Below are positions 22,704 through 30,589 of a stretch of 64,000 nucleotides of DNA, one piece after another. The number at the start of each line of letters is the position of its first letter. The first letter of the stretch is position 1. Position numbers and translations under genes: made by a program. Under the pieces are notes generated by a model. That model saw only the letters and a list, made by a program, of their open reading frames with translations. It made no database searches and was not told the DNA's origin. The DNA is from a bacterium (lineage in GTDB: Bacteria; Sysuimicrobiota; Sysuimicrobiia; Sysuimicrobiales; Segetimicrobiaceae), in contig DATGFS010000050.1 of assembly GCA_035308905.1 (NCBI GenBank), positions 1-64,000 of the forward strand. The letters are read 5' to 3'.

Positions 22704-24314
22704 CTACTGCAGCGACACCTGCTCCATATGGAAGAACATCTGCAGCGGGTTGAGCGTGAAGCCGCGGACGTTCGTCCGCGCCGCCCGCACCTGGTTCGTA
22801 TAGTTCATGAAGATGCCGGGCGCGTCGTCGTGGAGCATCCGGTTTGCGTCCATGTAGATCTGCGCGCGCTTCGGCTGGTCGGAGACGAGCCGGCCCTGCT
22901 GGATCAGCTTGTCGAACGCGGGGTTGTGGTGCCGCGTGCAGTTGTTGGTCCGCGCCGCGCCGTTCGCCTCGCTCCATTCAAAGAGATCGCCGAGGAAGTT
23001 GTCGGGGTCGCCGTTGTCGCCGGACCATCCGCAGATCGCGAAGCCGGACCACTCCGTGTGGCGCAACCGCTGGAGGTAGGCGCCCCATTCATACTGGGTG
23101 ATCTTGACGTTCACGCCGACCTTCGCGAGGTAGCTCTGGGCCGCCTCACCAAGCTTGGCCCCGCCCACCGGGTTGTACCCGCGCGGGTTCGCGTAGACCA
23201 TCATCTCCGCGGTAAAGCCGTTGGCGAACCCGGCCTCTTTCAGCAGTTCCTTGGCCTTGTTGACGTCGTACGGGTACGGCTTGACGTCTTTCGCGTAGCC
23301 CCACAGCACCGGCGGCATGCCCTGCGTCGCGGTCGTGGCGCCGCCGTAGAGGCCCTTGTTGATCGCCTCCTTGTCGACCGCGTAGTTCATCGCCTGGCGG
23401 ACCCGCTTGTCCTTGAACGGATCGAGCCCGTTGTTCATCGCGACGTAGAGAATCGTGAGGCCCGCCTGCGTATACAGCTTGAGCGCCTTGTTGCCGGTCA
23501 CCCGCGAGTAGTCGGACGGCGGGACGTCGGCAAGAACCTGCACCTCGTTGCGCTCGAGCTTGAGCATCCGCGTCGCGCTCTCGGGGACGACCTGGAACAC
23601 GAGGCGGTCCACCTTCGGCCGCCCGCCCCAGTACGCGGCGTTGGCATCGACCGTGACGTGATCGTTGCGGACGGCTTCCACGAACTTGAACGGCCCCGTG
23701 CCCACCGGGTGCTGGCTCGCGTCGCAGTTGTACTTCTTGGTCGCCTCCGGGGAGACGATGCCCTGCCAGATCATCGCCAGGCTCGAGAGGAACGGCGCGT
23801 TCGACTGGGGCAGCGTGAACCGCAATGTGTAGTCGTCGACGACATCCATCTTGGCGACGGTGTTGTCCTTCGCCGACCCGAACGTGAAGTCGTCGTACGT
23901 GTCGACCGACTTGCGGTTGAAGACGTAGCACGGGTTCTGCGGATTGATCGCCCGATCCACGTCGGCCGCGACCGTGTGCGCGTTCATCGGCGTGCCGTCG
24001 TGGAACGTGACGCCGCGCCGCAGCTTGAACGTGTAGACCTTGCCGTCGGGCGAGATAGTCCACGATTCGGCGAGGCCGGGGCCCGGGATGCTCGATCCGA
24101 CCTTGTAGTTCACGATCGAGTCGTAAATCGTGGACATGATGAAGCCCGACTCGTTGTTCTCGACGGTCTGCGGATCCATGCCGGTCTGATCGGCGCCGAT
24201 GGCGATGACCAGCGTCTTTGCCGCCTGGGCCTGCGCGACGCCCCAGAATCCGAGCGGCGTCATCGCCAGGATGAGGAGCAGCGGAAGCCACCTACGCGGC
24301 CGTGCGTGACTCAT
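22704..24314 (-). CDS. Peptide/nickel-type ABC transporter substrate-binding protein
   Basis: This 536-aa exported cluster-C solute-binding protein has a signal peptide (basic start, then LPLLLILAMTPLGFWG, cleavage near AQA) with no lipobox cysteine. Family signatures include the early GADQTGMDPQTVENN, KVYTFKLRRGVTFHDGTPMNA (about residues 90-110) and the RVRQAMNYAVDKEAIN helix. ATG 24314 follows GGGGGAGGTGG. It likely delivers oligopeptides or similar ligands to DppBC-type permeases; the pair at 26865-28794 is separated from it by proC and the IclR gene. Confidence 0.9.
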   Translation of the reverse strand: MSHARPRRWLPLLLILAMTPLGFWGVAQAQAAKTLVIAIGADQTGMDPQTVENNESGFIMSTIYDSIVNYKVGSSIPGPGLAESWTISPDGKVYTFKLRRGVTFHDGTPMNAHTVAADVDRAINPQNPCYVFNRKSVDTYDDFTFGSAKDNTVAKMDVVDDYTLRFTLPQSNAPFLSSLAMIWQGIVSPEATKKYNCDASQHPVGTGPFKFVEAVRNDHVTVDANAAYWGGRPKVDRLVFQVVPESATRMLKLERNEVQVLADVPPSDYSRVTGNKALKLYTQAGLTILYVAMNNGLDPFKDKRVRQAMNYAVDKEAINKGLYGGATTATQGMPPVLWGYAKDVKPYPYDVNKAKELLKEAGFANGFTAEMMVYANPRGYNPVGGAKLGEAAQSYLAKVGVNVKITQYEWGAYLQRLRHTEWSGFAICGWSGDNGDPDNFLGDLFEWSEANGAARTNNCTRHHNPAFDKLIQQGRLVSDQPKRAQIYMDANRMLHDDAPGIFMNYTNQVRAARTNVRGFTLNPLQMFFHMEQVSLQ

Positions 24315-24444
24315 GCACCACCTCCCCCTTCGAGCACGCGGCCGCCGCGGCGACAGCGCGTCGCGGCAACACGTCGCTGGCGTTAGGATACGCGCCGGGC
24401 GGTGAGCGGCCCTCCGTGGCCGGGCGCCGCGCGGCGAAAATGGA

Positions 24445-24499
24445 ACGGCCCCGTCCGGTTGGGCGCGGGCGTCGGCGTCGCGCCTCGGGACGGGGCCGT
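24445..24499 (-). terminator. Probable terminator of proC
   Basis: Segments 24445-24456 and 24488-24499 are perfect 12-nt complements (ACGGCCCCGTCC/GGACGGGGCCGT), with a 31-nt GC-rich centre. Read on the minus strand the stem begins 21 nt after the proC stop and is followed by CCATTTTCG, a short T-run, as expected of an intrinsic terminator. Confidence 0.6.
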
Positions 24500-24519
24500 G
24501 TCGGAACGGTGCCGGTCGG

Positions 24520-25353
24520 TCAGCGGACGCGCGCGGCCGGCAGTCCGCGCAGCTCGGCGGCTCGGCGGGTCGCGCGCGCAATCGCGCGTCCGACCGTCGC
24601 CAGGAATCCGCCCTCCGTAAGCACTTCCATGGCGGCCATCGTCGTTCCCCCCGGAGACGTCACCCGCGCGCGCAGGACGGCGGGGTCGTCTCCGGTCTCG
24701 ACCAGCATCTTCCCGGCGCCGAGCACCGTCTGCGAGACCAGCTCGATGGCAACTTCGCGGTCCAGGCCCTCGCGCTGGGCGGCCTCGATCATCGCCTCGG
24801 CCAGGAGGTAGACGTACGCAGGACCGCTGCCGGAGACGCCGGTCACGGCATCAAAGAAACGCTCCGGTATCTCGACGACGCGCCCGACCGCCTCGAAGAG
24901 CGCGCGCGCCACGCGCAGATGCGCGTCGTCGGCGTGGCGGCCGCCGCAGATCGCGGTCGCGGACTCGCCGACGGCGGTCGACGTATTCGGCATGGCGCGG
25001 ACCACGGCGACCGAGCCGAGCGCCGTCTCAATCGTCTCAAGCGGGATGCCCGCCGCGACGGAGATGACGAGGTGCCGCGCCTCCACATGCCCCGCGATCT
25101 CGCCCAACACCTCCGGCACCGCGGACGGCTTCACGGCGATGACGATGACGTCGGCGTCACGGACGAGCCGCACCTTGTCCCGGGTCGTGACGACGGACCG
25201 CTCGCGGGCCAGCCGCGCCAGACGGACGTCGTTGCTGCGGTTGGTCACGAGGCAGCGCTCCGGCGTGACCACGCCGCGGCCGAGCAGACCGCGCACGAGC
25301 GCGTCTACCGCGTTGCCGGCGCCGATGAATCCGATCGTGCCAGACCATCTCAT
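24520..25353 (-). CDS. proC: Pyrroline-5-carboxylate reductase
   Basis: This 277-aa enzyme catalyses the last step of proline synthesis, reducing 1-pyrroline-5-carboxylate with NAD(P)H. The N-terminal Rossmann motif is IGFIGAGNAVDALVRGLL. The C-terminal dimer domain carries TGVSGSGPAYVYLLAEAMIEAAQREGL and VTSPGGTTMAAMEVL, the proline/P5C-binding signatures. ATG 25353 follows GGAGG by 8 nt. A T-box leader with a proline specifier lies upstream, so expression should rise when tRNA-Pro is uncharged. It is apparently monocistronic, with a terminator behind it. Confidence 0.94.
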   Translation of the reverse strand: MRWSGTIGFIGAGNAVDALVRGLLGRGVVTPERCLVTNRSNDVRLARLARERSVVTTRDKVRLVRDADVIVIAVKPSAVPEVLGEIAGHVEARHLVISVAAGIPLETIETALGSVAVVRAMPNTSTAVGESATAICGGRHADDAHLRVARALFEAVGRVVEIPERFFDAVTGVSGSGPAYVYLLAEAMIEAAQREGLDREVAIELVSQTVLGAGKMLVETGDDPAVLRARVTSPGGTTMAAMEVLTEGGFLATVGRAIARATRRAAELRGLPAARVR

Positions 25354-25365
25354 GGCCGTGTCCTC

Positions 25366-25428
25366 CGACGCCGGCGCATCCCGCCGGCTAGTCCCCGCAA
25401 GGGGGCGACGCCGGCGCATCCCGCCGGC
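25366..25428. repeat. Tandem inverted-repeat hairpins in the proC leader
   Basis: Two identical 23-nt units, 25366-25388 and 25406-25428, lie 40 nt apart between the T-box terminator and the proC ribosome-binding site. Each folds as a perfect 7-bp hairpin (GCCGGCG/CGCCGGC) with a 5-nt loop. A near-identical third unit is at 22535. They sit inside the proC mRNA and might affect its stability or start access. Confidence 0.6.
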
Positions 25429-25452
25429 CAATCCCCGCGTCAGCGGGGGCCG

Positions 25453-25746
25453 AAAAATAAATCGCCCCTCTCGCCAAAGGGCGAAAGGGACGCTTCCGCG
25501 GTACCACCTTTGTTCTCCCACCGGACCGCCGGCACGTGCCGCGCGGCGCCGTTGGAAGCACTTCATCGCTGTCTCGGGCGGACCCGGCGTCCGTTTCGGC
25601 GGCTCCCGCAAGGACAGCGGGCCCCGCACCTCGGCCGCGGCATCGGGGGTGGGTTCGAACGTGTCCGCGGCGGCCCTTTCACCCGAGGAGCCGCTCTCTC
25701 GAACGCGGACGGGAGTCCTACGTCCCCGTCACTGCCTTCCTATGTG
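25453..25746 (-). promoter_or_regulatory. T-box riboswitch upstream of proC, specifier CCC (tRNA-Pro)
   Basis: Read on the minus strand this leader has a Stem I region with AGAGAGCGG...GGTGAAAG. The specifier loop reads CGAA-CCC-ACC (CCC at 25653-25651). The T-box sequence AGGTGGTACCGCG lies at 25509-25497, and a 13-bp terminator at 25492-25463 is followed by ATTTATTTTT. CCC is a proline codon, matching the downstream gene. Uncharged tRNA-Pro would stabilise the antiterminator and allow proC transcription; charged tRNA leaves the terminator. The canonical elements are all present and in order. Confidence 0.93.
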
Positions 25747-25752
25747 AGCGGC

Positions 25753-25781
25753 ATTATAACCCGGCAACGCCCGCAGGTCAA
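25753..25781 (-). promoter_or_regulatory. Sigma-70-type promoter of the T-box/proC transcript
   Basis: On the minus strand TTGACC (25781-25776) and TATAAT (25758-25753) are separated by exactly 17 nt, a near-consensus housekeeping promoter. The expected start, about 7 nt downstream, is right before the T-box Stem I, in agreement with the leader boundaries. Confidence 0.85.
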
Positions 25782-25866
25782 GGAAGGGTCGGCCCGCCGC
25801 GGGTCACCCGAGAGCGCCGCAACCTCAGTGACGAGGTCCGCGCTGGCGCGCGTGGAACTCACCGGT

Positions 25867-26868
25867 ATGGTAGGGCACGTCGGCGCCGCACGCCACGCCG
25901 CGGAGCTTCGGACCTCGCCGGCCGCGCTCCGTACGGTCGCGCGGGTCGTCGAGGTGCTGGAGCTCGTGGCCGACCGTCCACCGGGGCTCGCTATCTCGGA
26001 GATCGCCTCGCTGCTCGAGATGCCGGTGAGCAGCGCGCACGCCCTCGTCCGCCGCCTGGCCGAGCTCGACTACCTGCGGCGCCGGCCCTCCGACCGGCGC
26101 TACCACGCCGGCCCGCGGCTCATTCGCCTCGGCATCCGGGTCGCCGGCGGCCTCGAAGTGATGACCGTCGCGCGTCCTTTCATCTCGGATCTGTCGGCGC
26201 GGACCGGCGAAGACGTATACCTGGCGCTGGTCGAGGACCGCGGCGTCGTCTACGCCGACCGGGCGACGGGGTCGCAAAGCCTGCGGCTCGACATTGCGCT
26301 GGGCACGCTCCGCCCCTTACACGCAACCGCGATCGGCAAGCTCTATCTCGCCATGCTGGACGACGTCGAGTTGAGAGCCGGCCTCCGCCGGCTCAGGCTC
26401 GAGCGCTACACGAGCAACACGCTCACGGAATCGGCCGCGCTGGCCCGGGAGTTACAGGCAATCCGCCGCGCCGGCTACGCCATGACCAACGGCGAGCACA
26501 TCGAAGGCGTCTCGTCGGTCGCCGCGCCGATCCGGGACGGAGCCGGCACCTTCGTCGGCGCTCTCGTGCTCGTGCTTCCCCGACGCCGCTTCAAGGAGCA
26601 TCAGCAGGTGTTGATCCGCAGCGTGGTTGCGGCCGCGCATCACGTGAGCGGGCAGCTCGGCTGGGAGCGGCCCGCCAACGGACAGCGGGCGAGCCGGCTG
26701 CTCTGGGCGCCCGCCGGAGGCGGCGCGCCGGTGCCCGCGCCGCGCCGGTCCGCCGCGCGGAAGCGCAACGCGGCGCCTAACCGCCACCGCGGCAGGCCGG
26801 CGCCTCTCCACGGCCCGCGGAGTCCGGCCGTCCGACGGCGCAAGATGACACGGCGCCGCGCTGGCTAG
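25867..26868 (+). CDS. IclR-family transcriptional regulator
   Basis: This 333-aa regulator has a winged helix-turn-helix (about residues 20-80; ISEIASLLEMPVSSAHALVRRLAELDYL) followed by an IclR effector domain. The latter carries VVYADRATGSQSLRLDIALGTLRPLHATAIGKLYLA and EGVSSVAAPIRDGAGTFVGAL. The last 70 residues are basic and Pro/Arg-rich, an unusual tail. ATG 25867 gives a typical N-terminus; GTG 25852 is possible. It diverges from proC and its 3' end overlaps the converging permease gene by 4 nt. It may control the nearby transporter; effector unknown. Confidence 0.88.
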   Translation: MVGHVGAARHAAELRTSPAALRTVARVVEVLELVADRPPGLAISEIASLLEMPVSSAHALVRRLAELDYLRRRPSDRRYHAGPRLIRLGIRVAGGLEVMTVARPFISDLSARTGEDVYLALVEDRGVVYADRATGSQSLRLDIALGTLRPLHATAIGKLYLAMLDDVELRAGLRRLRLERYTSNTLTESAALARELQAIRRAGYAMTNGEHIEGVSSVAAPIRDGAGTFVGALVLVLPRRRFKEHQQVLIRSVVAAAHHVSGQLGWERPANGQRASRLLWAPAGGGAPVPAPRRSAARKRNAAPNRHRGRPAPLHGPRSPAVRRRKMTRRRAG

Positions 26869-27797
26869 AATCCCCGGCCGCGCAGCCGCGGATCGAGCAG
26901 GTCGCGCAGACCGTCGCCGACGAGGTTGAACCCGATGACGGTGATGAGGATCGCGACGCCCGGAAACGTGGTGATCCAGGGCGCGGTGAGCATGTACGAC
27001 CGGCCGGTCGCGAGCATCGAGCCCCACTCCGGCGTCGGCGGGGACGCGCCGAGCCCAAGGAAAGAGAGCCCGGCGGTCTCCACGATCGCGAACCCGATCG
27101 TCAGCGTGGCGAGCACGATGATCGGCGAGAGGACGTTCGGCAGCACGTGGCGGCTCAGCACCCGCAGGGGCCCCCCGCCGATCGCGCGGGCGCCCTCGAT
27201 GAACTCCTGCTCGCGGACCGAGAGGACGGTGCCGCGGACCAGGCGCGCAAACCTCGGCATGTAGACGACGCCGATCGCGATCATGGCGTTCGTCAGGCTG
27301 GGACCCAGAATCGCGACGACGATCATCGCCAGCAGCAGGTACGGGAACGCGAGCAGCACGTCCATGGTGCGCATGACGGCGGTGTCCGGCCACCCGCTGA
27401 AATAGCCGGCGATAATGCCGAGCGCGACGCCCGCCGCGAGCGAAATGCCGTCGGAGATCAGCCCGACGGCGAGCGCGATGCGGGAGCCGTAGATGACGCG
27501 GGAAAAGATGTCGCGGCCGAACTCGTCCGTGCCGAAGAGATGCGCCCACGACGGCGACCGCAGCTGGTCGGCAAAGGACTGGTCGATCGGGTTGTACGGC
27601 GCGATGAACCTCGCAAAGAGGCTCGCGCCCACCACGACCGCCACGATGACGAGGCCGATGATCAGGTTCGGGCTGCGGACCATCCGGCGCCACGACAGCG
27701 CCGCCGCCCGCCGGCGCGGCTCCGGCGCCCGCAGCGCGGAGGGACTCGCGGGGGCGGCGCCCGCGTCGGGCGCGAGATCGGTGCGCGCGTCACCCAT
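26865..27797 (-). CDS. DppC-type ABC transporter permease
   Basis: This 310-aa inner-membrane permease has the OppC/DppC N-terminal region (APYNPIDQ..., HLFGTDEFGRDIFSRVIYGSR) and several TM helices. The EAA loop, EGARAIGGGPLRVLSRHVLPNVLSPIIV, contacts the ATPase. The start overlaps the end of dppB by 8 nt. No ATPase (dppD/dppF) gene is present in the window, so the energising subunits are encoded elsewhere. Confidence 0.92.
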   Translation of the reverse strand: MGDARTDLAPDAGAAPASPSALRAPEPRRRAAALSWRRMVRSPNLIIGLVIVAVVVGASLFARFIAPYNPIDQSFADQLRSPSWAHLFGTDEFGRDIFSRVIYGSRIALAVGLISDGISLAAGVALGIIAGYFSGWPDTAVMRTMDVLLAFPYLLLAMIVVAILGPSLTNAMIAIGVVYMPRFARLVRGTVLSVREQEFIEGARAIGGGPLRVLSRHVLPNVLSPIIVLATLTIGFAIVETAGLSFLGLGASPPTPEWGSMLATGRSYMLTAPWITTFPGVAILITVIGFNLVGDGLRDLLDPRLRGRGF

Positions 27798-28794
27798 AGC
27801 GAATTCTCGGATCGAGGTACGCGTACAGCACGTCCACCGCGAGGTTGGCCAGCACGAAGATCGCGGCCGCGATGACGACGATGCCCTGAACGACCGGATA
27901 ATCCCGCGCCAGCACGCTCGTGACCGCCAGCCGGCCCAACCCCGGCAGGGCGAAGATCGTTTCGGTCAGCACCGCGCCGCTCAGCAGCAGGCCGAGCTGC
28001 AGCCCGACCAGCGTCACGACCGGCAGCAGCGCGTTCCGCAGCGCGTGGCGGCGCACGACGCGCGGCTCGGCCACGCCCTTGGCGCGGGCCGTGCGCACGT
28101 AGTCGAGCCCGAGCACTTCCAGCATCGTCGACCGCGACATCCGCGCGATCGTCGCCATCGACGTGACGCCGAGCGCGACGGCGGGCAGGACGAGATGGCG
28201 GAGATTGCTTTCCACCAGCGGCAGGTTGCCGGTCAGGAACCCGTCGACGAGCGGCATGCCGGTGATGTTACGGACCGTCATGCCCTCGTCGACCATGCCG
28301 CCGAGCGGCAGCCACCCCAGGATGCCGCCGAAGACGAGCAGCAGGAGAATGCCGGTCCAGAAGATCGGCATCGAGACGCCGACGAGCACGCCGATCATCG
28401 CGACGGTGTCCGTGACGCTGTGGGGCCGGCGCGCGGCGAGCACGCCGATCGCAAGCCCGAAGACGATCGCGAACAGCAGCGCGACCAGGCTCAGTTCAAT
28501 GGTGACCGGCAGCGCCTGCGTGATCTCCCACATCGCCGACTGTTTCGTCCGGATCGAGGCCCCGAAATCTCCCTGCACGGCGCCGGCGAGAAAGCGCGCG
28601 TACTGCACGTACAGCGGCTGGTCGAGACCGAGCTGATGACGCATCCGCGCGAGATCCGCTTCCGTGCCCTTTTCACCGAGCAGCAGCTGGGCGACGTCCC
28701 CCGGCACGAGATGCATTCCGATGAAGACGAACAGACTCACGCCGAAGAGCACGGGAAGCAGATGGATGAGTCGTTGAGTGATGTAGCGCATCAT
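27790..28794 (-). CDS. DppB-type ABC transporter permease
   Basis: This 334-aa inner-membrane permease begins MMRYITQRLIHLLPVLFGVSLFVFIGMHLVPGD, the OppB/DppB N-terminal helix. It contains the EAA loop YVRTARAKGVAEPRVVRRHALRNALLPVVT near residue 225. With the following permease it forms the membrane channel of a peptide-type importer. A substrate-binding gene of the matching class is 3.5 kb further along on the same strand. Confidence 0.92.
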   Translation of the reverse strand: MMRYITQRLIHLLPVLFGVSLFVFIGMHLVPGDVAQLLLGEKGTEADLARMRHQLGLDQPLYVQYARFLAGAVQGDFGASIRTKQSAMWEITQALPVTIELSLVALLFAIVFGLAIGVLAARRPHSVTDTVAMIGVLVGVSMPIFWTGILLLLVFGGILGWLPLGGMVDEGMTVRNITGMPLVDGFLTGNLPLVESNLRHLVLPAVALGVTSMATIARMSRSTMLEVLGLDYVRTARAKGVAEPRVVRRHALRNALLPVVTLVGLQLGLLLSGAVLTETIFALPGLGRLAVTSVLARDYPVVQGIVVIAAAIFVLANLAVDVLYAYLDPRIRYG

Positions 28795-28993
28795 GGCAAG
28801 CCATAATTCTATAGCACGGCCAATGGGGACTCCTTCGCCGCGCGCACATCTGGATGAACCGCGGACCCCCCGGTGCCGGGGCGACGGACCAACCGGAGGA
28901 AACGCCGTAGGCCCGGCCTGAAGTAGAGCCGGACCGCACGCGGCGCATCGCCGCCGCCCATCTCCGCGTCGGCGCGGACCGAGGTGACTCAGG

Positions 28994-29917
28994 GTGAGCG
29001 AACGGATCGGCTTCATCGGATTGGGCATCATGGGCAAGCCAATGGCCGGGCATCTCGTCAAAGCCGGCCATACGGTGACGGTCTGGAACCGCACCGCGTC
29101 CAAGGCGGCCGACCTGGTCAAGGCCGGCGCCCGGCAGGCCGCGTCGCCCAAGGAGGCGGCCGCGCAGAGCGACATCACCATCGTCATGGTCGCCGATACC
29201 CCCGACGTGCGACACGTCATCATGGGGCCGAACGGCATCCTGGAAGGCGCCCGGCGGGGCGGGGTGGTCGTCGACATGAGCACCATCTCCCCCGTGGCCA
29301 CGCGCGAGATCGCGGCGGCGCTGGCCGAGCGGGGCGTCGCGATGCTCGACGCGCCGGTGTCCGGCGGCGAAAAGGGCGCGATCGACGCGACGCTTTCGAT
29401 CATGGTCGGCGGCAAGCCGGAAGTCTTCGAGCGGGTGCTGCCGGTCTTTCAGCAGATGGGCAAGAACATCGTCCACATCGGGGATCACGGCGCCGGCCAG
29501 GTCACAAAGGCGTGCAACCAGCTCGTGCTCTCGCTCACCATCCTCGGCGTCGCCGAAGCGATCCATCTCGCGCGCAAAGCCGGCGTCGATCCGGCCAAGG
29601 TGCGCGCGGCGCTGCTCGGCGGCTTCGCCCAAAGCCGGGTGCTGGAGCTGCACGGGCAGCGGATGCTCGACGAAAACTACGCCCCGGGGTTCCGCACGCG
29701 CCTCTATCACAAAGACATGGGCATCGTCACCGAGACCGGCCGCGCCCTCGGCATGCCGCTGCTCGGCGGCGGCCTCGCCGCCCAGCTCTACCAGATCGCG
29801 ATGAACGAGGGGCTGGGGGAGATGGATTACTCCGTGCTCGCGAAGGTCGTGGGCGAGCTCGGCGGCTTCAATGACAACGCTGCCGGCGGCGGGTCCGCCG
29901 GCACGGGCACGCGCTGA
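28994..29917 (+). CDS. 3-hydroxyisobutyrate dehydrogenase-family reductase (GarR/HIBADH-like)
   Basis: This 307-aa beta-hydroxyacid dehydrogenase has the Rossmann motif IGFIGLGIMGKPMAGHLVKAGH and the substrate motif LDAPVSGGEKGA. A catalytic lysine lies in the helix GAGQVTKACNQLV, and a C-terminal all-helical domain follows. Candidates are 3-hydroxyisobutyrate dehydrogenase or 2-hydroxy-3-oxopropionate reductase. GTG 28994 follows GAGGTGA. The last 14 codons (Gly-rich AAGGGSAGTGTR) run through a GCCGG hairpin repeat and are probably not part of the fold. Confidence 0.88.
   Translation: MSERIGFIGLGIMGKPMAGHLVKAGHTVTVWNRTASKAADLVKAGARQAASPKEAAAQSDITIVMVADTPDVRHVIMGPNGILEGARRGGVVVDMSTISPVATREIAAALAERGVAMLDAPVSGGEKGAIDATLSIMVGGKPEVFERVLPVFQQMGKNIVHIGDHGAGQVTKACNQLVLSLTILGVAEAIHLARKAGVDPAKVRAALLGGFAQSRVLELHGQRMLDENYAPGFRTRLYHKDMGIVTETGRALGMPLLGGGLAAQLYQIAMNEGLGEMDYSVLAKVVGELGGFNDNAAGGGSAGTGTR
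29882..29902. repeat. GCCGG hairpin with CGGGT loop at the 3' end of the dehydrogenase gene
   Basis: GCCGGCGG at 29882-29889 pairs perfectly with CCGCCGGC at 29895-29902 around CGGGT, followed by AC. The shape (8-bp GCCGG stem, 5-nt loop, then AC) and even the loop match the hairpin at 51809-51832, so I group them as one dispersed element. Confidence 0.4.
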
Positions 29918-29937
29918 GCCCGCGAACGGCGCCCGGG

Positions 29938-30459
29938 CTAGACCTCCGGCTCCAGGACGATCTCCATCTCCCCCGTCTTGGTGCCCGGCTTCGGGAGAAA
30001 GGCGGTCGCGGTCGTCTTGAACCCCGCCACCGCGACACGCACGTGGATGTGCGGCTGGCCGAAGCTCGAGCCCGGAAAATCCGTCTCAAGCCGGAAGCGC
30101 CCCTCGCCGTCGGTGATCACCGTGGCACGGTGGATCGTGTCGTAGGATCCGTTCGGACCGGCGTGCCAGATCTCCACGCGCACCCGCGCGAGCGGCTTGC
30201 AGTCGATGCCGGAGCGGACGATGCCCGTGAGGACGAAGCCGCCCCCGCCGACGTGTGAGCGCACCGGCGGGTTCGGCGTGTAATTGGGATCCATGTAGCC
30301 GTTCGACGTAATCGGACATTTCGGCGCGGAGGCCGCGCCGGCCGTCCCGCCGCTCCACGGACCGAGGACGACCGCGACCAGCGCGACGGCAGCCACCACC
30401 GCGGCGATCGTCGAGCGGCGCCCCCGACCTCCCGTCCTCTTGCGCACGCCCCTCGTCAT
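29938..30459 (-). CDS. Secreted intradiol-dioxygenase-fold protein
   Basis: This 173-aa protein has an N-terminal signal/anchor (TIAAVVAAVALVAVVLG, residues 17-33) followed by a transthyretin-like/intradiol dioxygenase beta-sandwich. Recognisable are VEIWHAGPNGSYD (first Tyr ligand region) and GQPHIHVRV (the His-x-His iron ligands). The second Tyr before PHIH, usual in catechol dioxygenases, is not seen (PGSSFGQ), so catalysis is doubtful. It converges with the dehydrogenase and diverges from the mutase operon. Confidence 0.75.
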   Translation of the reverse strand: MTRGVRKRTGGRGRRSTIAAVVAAVALVAVVLGPWSGGTAGAASAPKCPITSNGYMDPNYTPNPPVRSHVGGGGFVLTGIVRSGIDCKPLARVRVEIWHAGPNGSYDTIHRATVITDGEGRFRLETDFPGSSFGQPHIHVRVAVAGFKTTATAFLPKPGTKTGEMEIVLEPEV

Positions 30460-30589
30460 GGCGCCAACCCCTCCCGCGATGACTCGGTATTCTTGAGACT
30501 ACAATAACAAGTATGCGCACGATCTACACGACCCCGGACGAAGGCGCTCATCCCGTTCGTGTGGTAACAGGACACCGGAGGGACCGACC

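Noticed and set aside
22470-24386. 638-codon plus-strand frame opposite the ABC substrate-binding gene
   Set aside because: Low-complexity Arg/Val/His composition, no domain, and complete overlap with a clearly homologous gene on the other strand.
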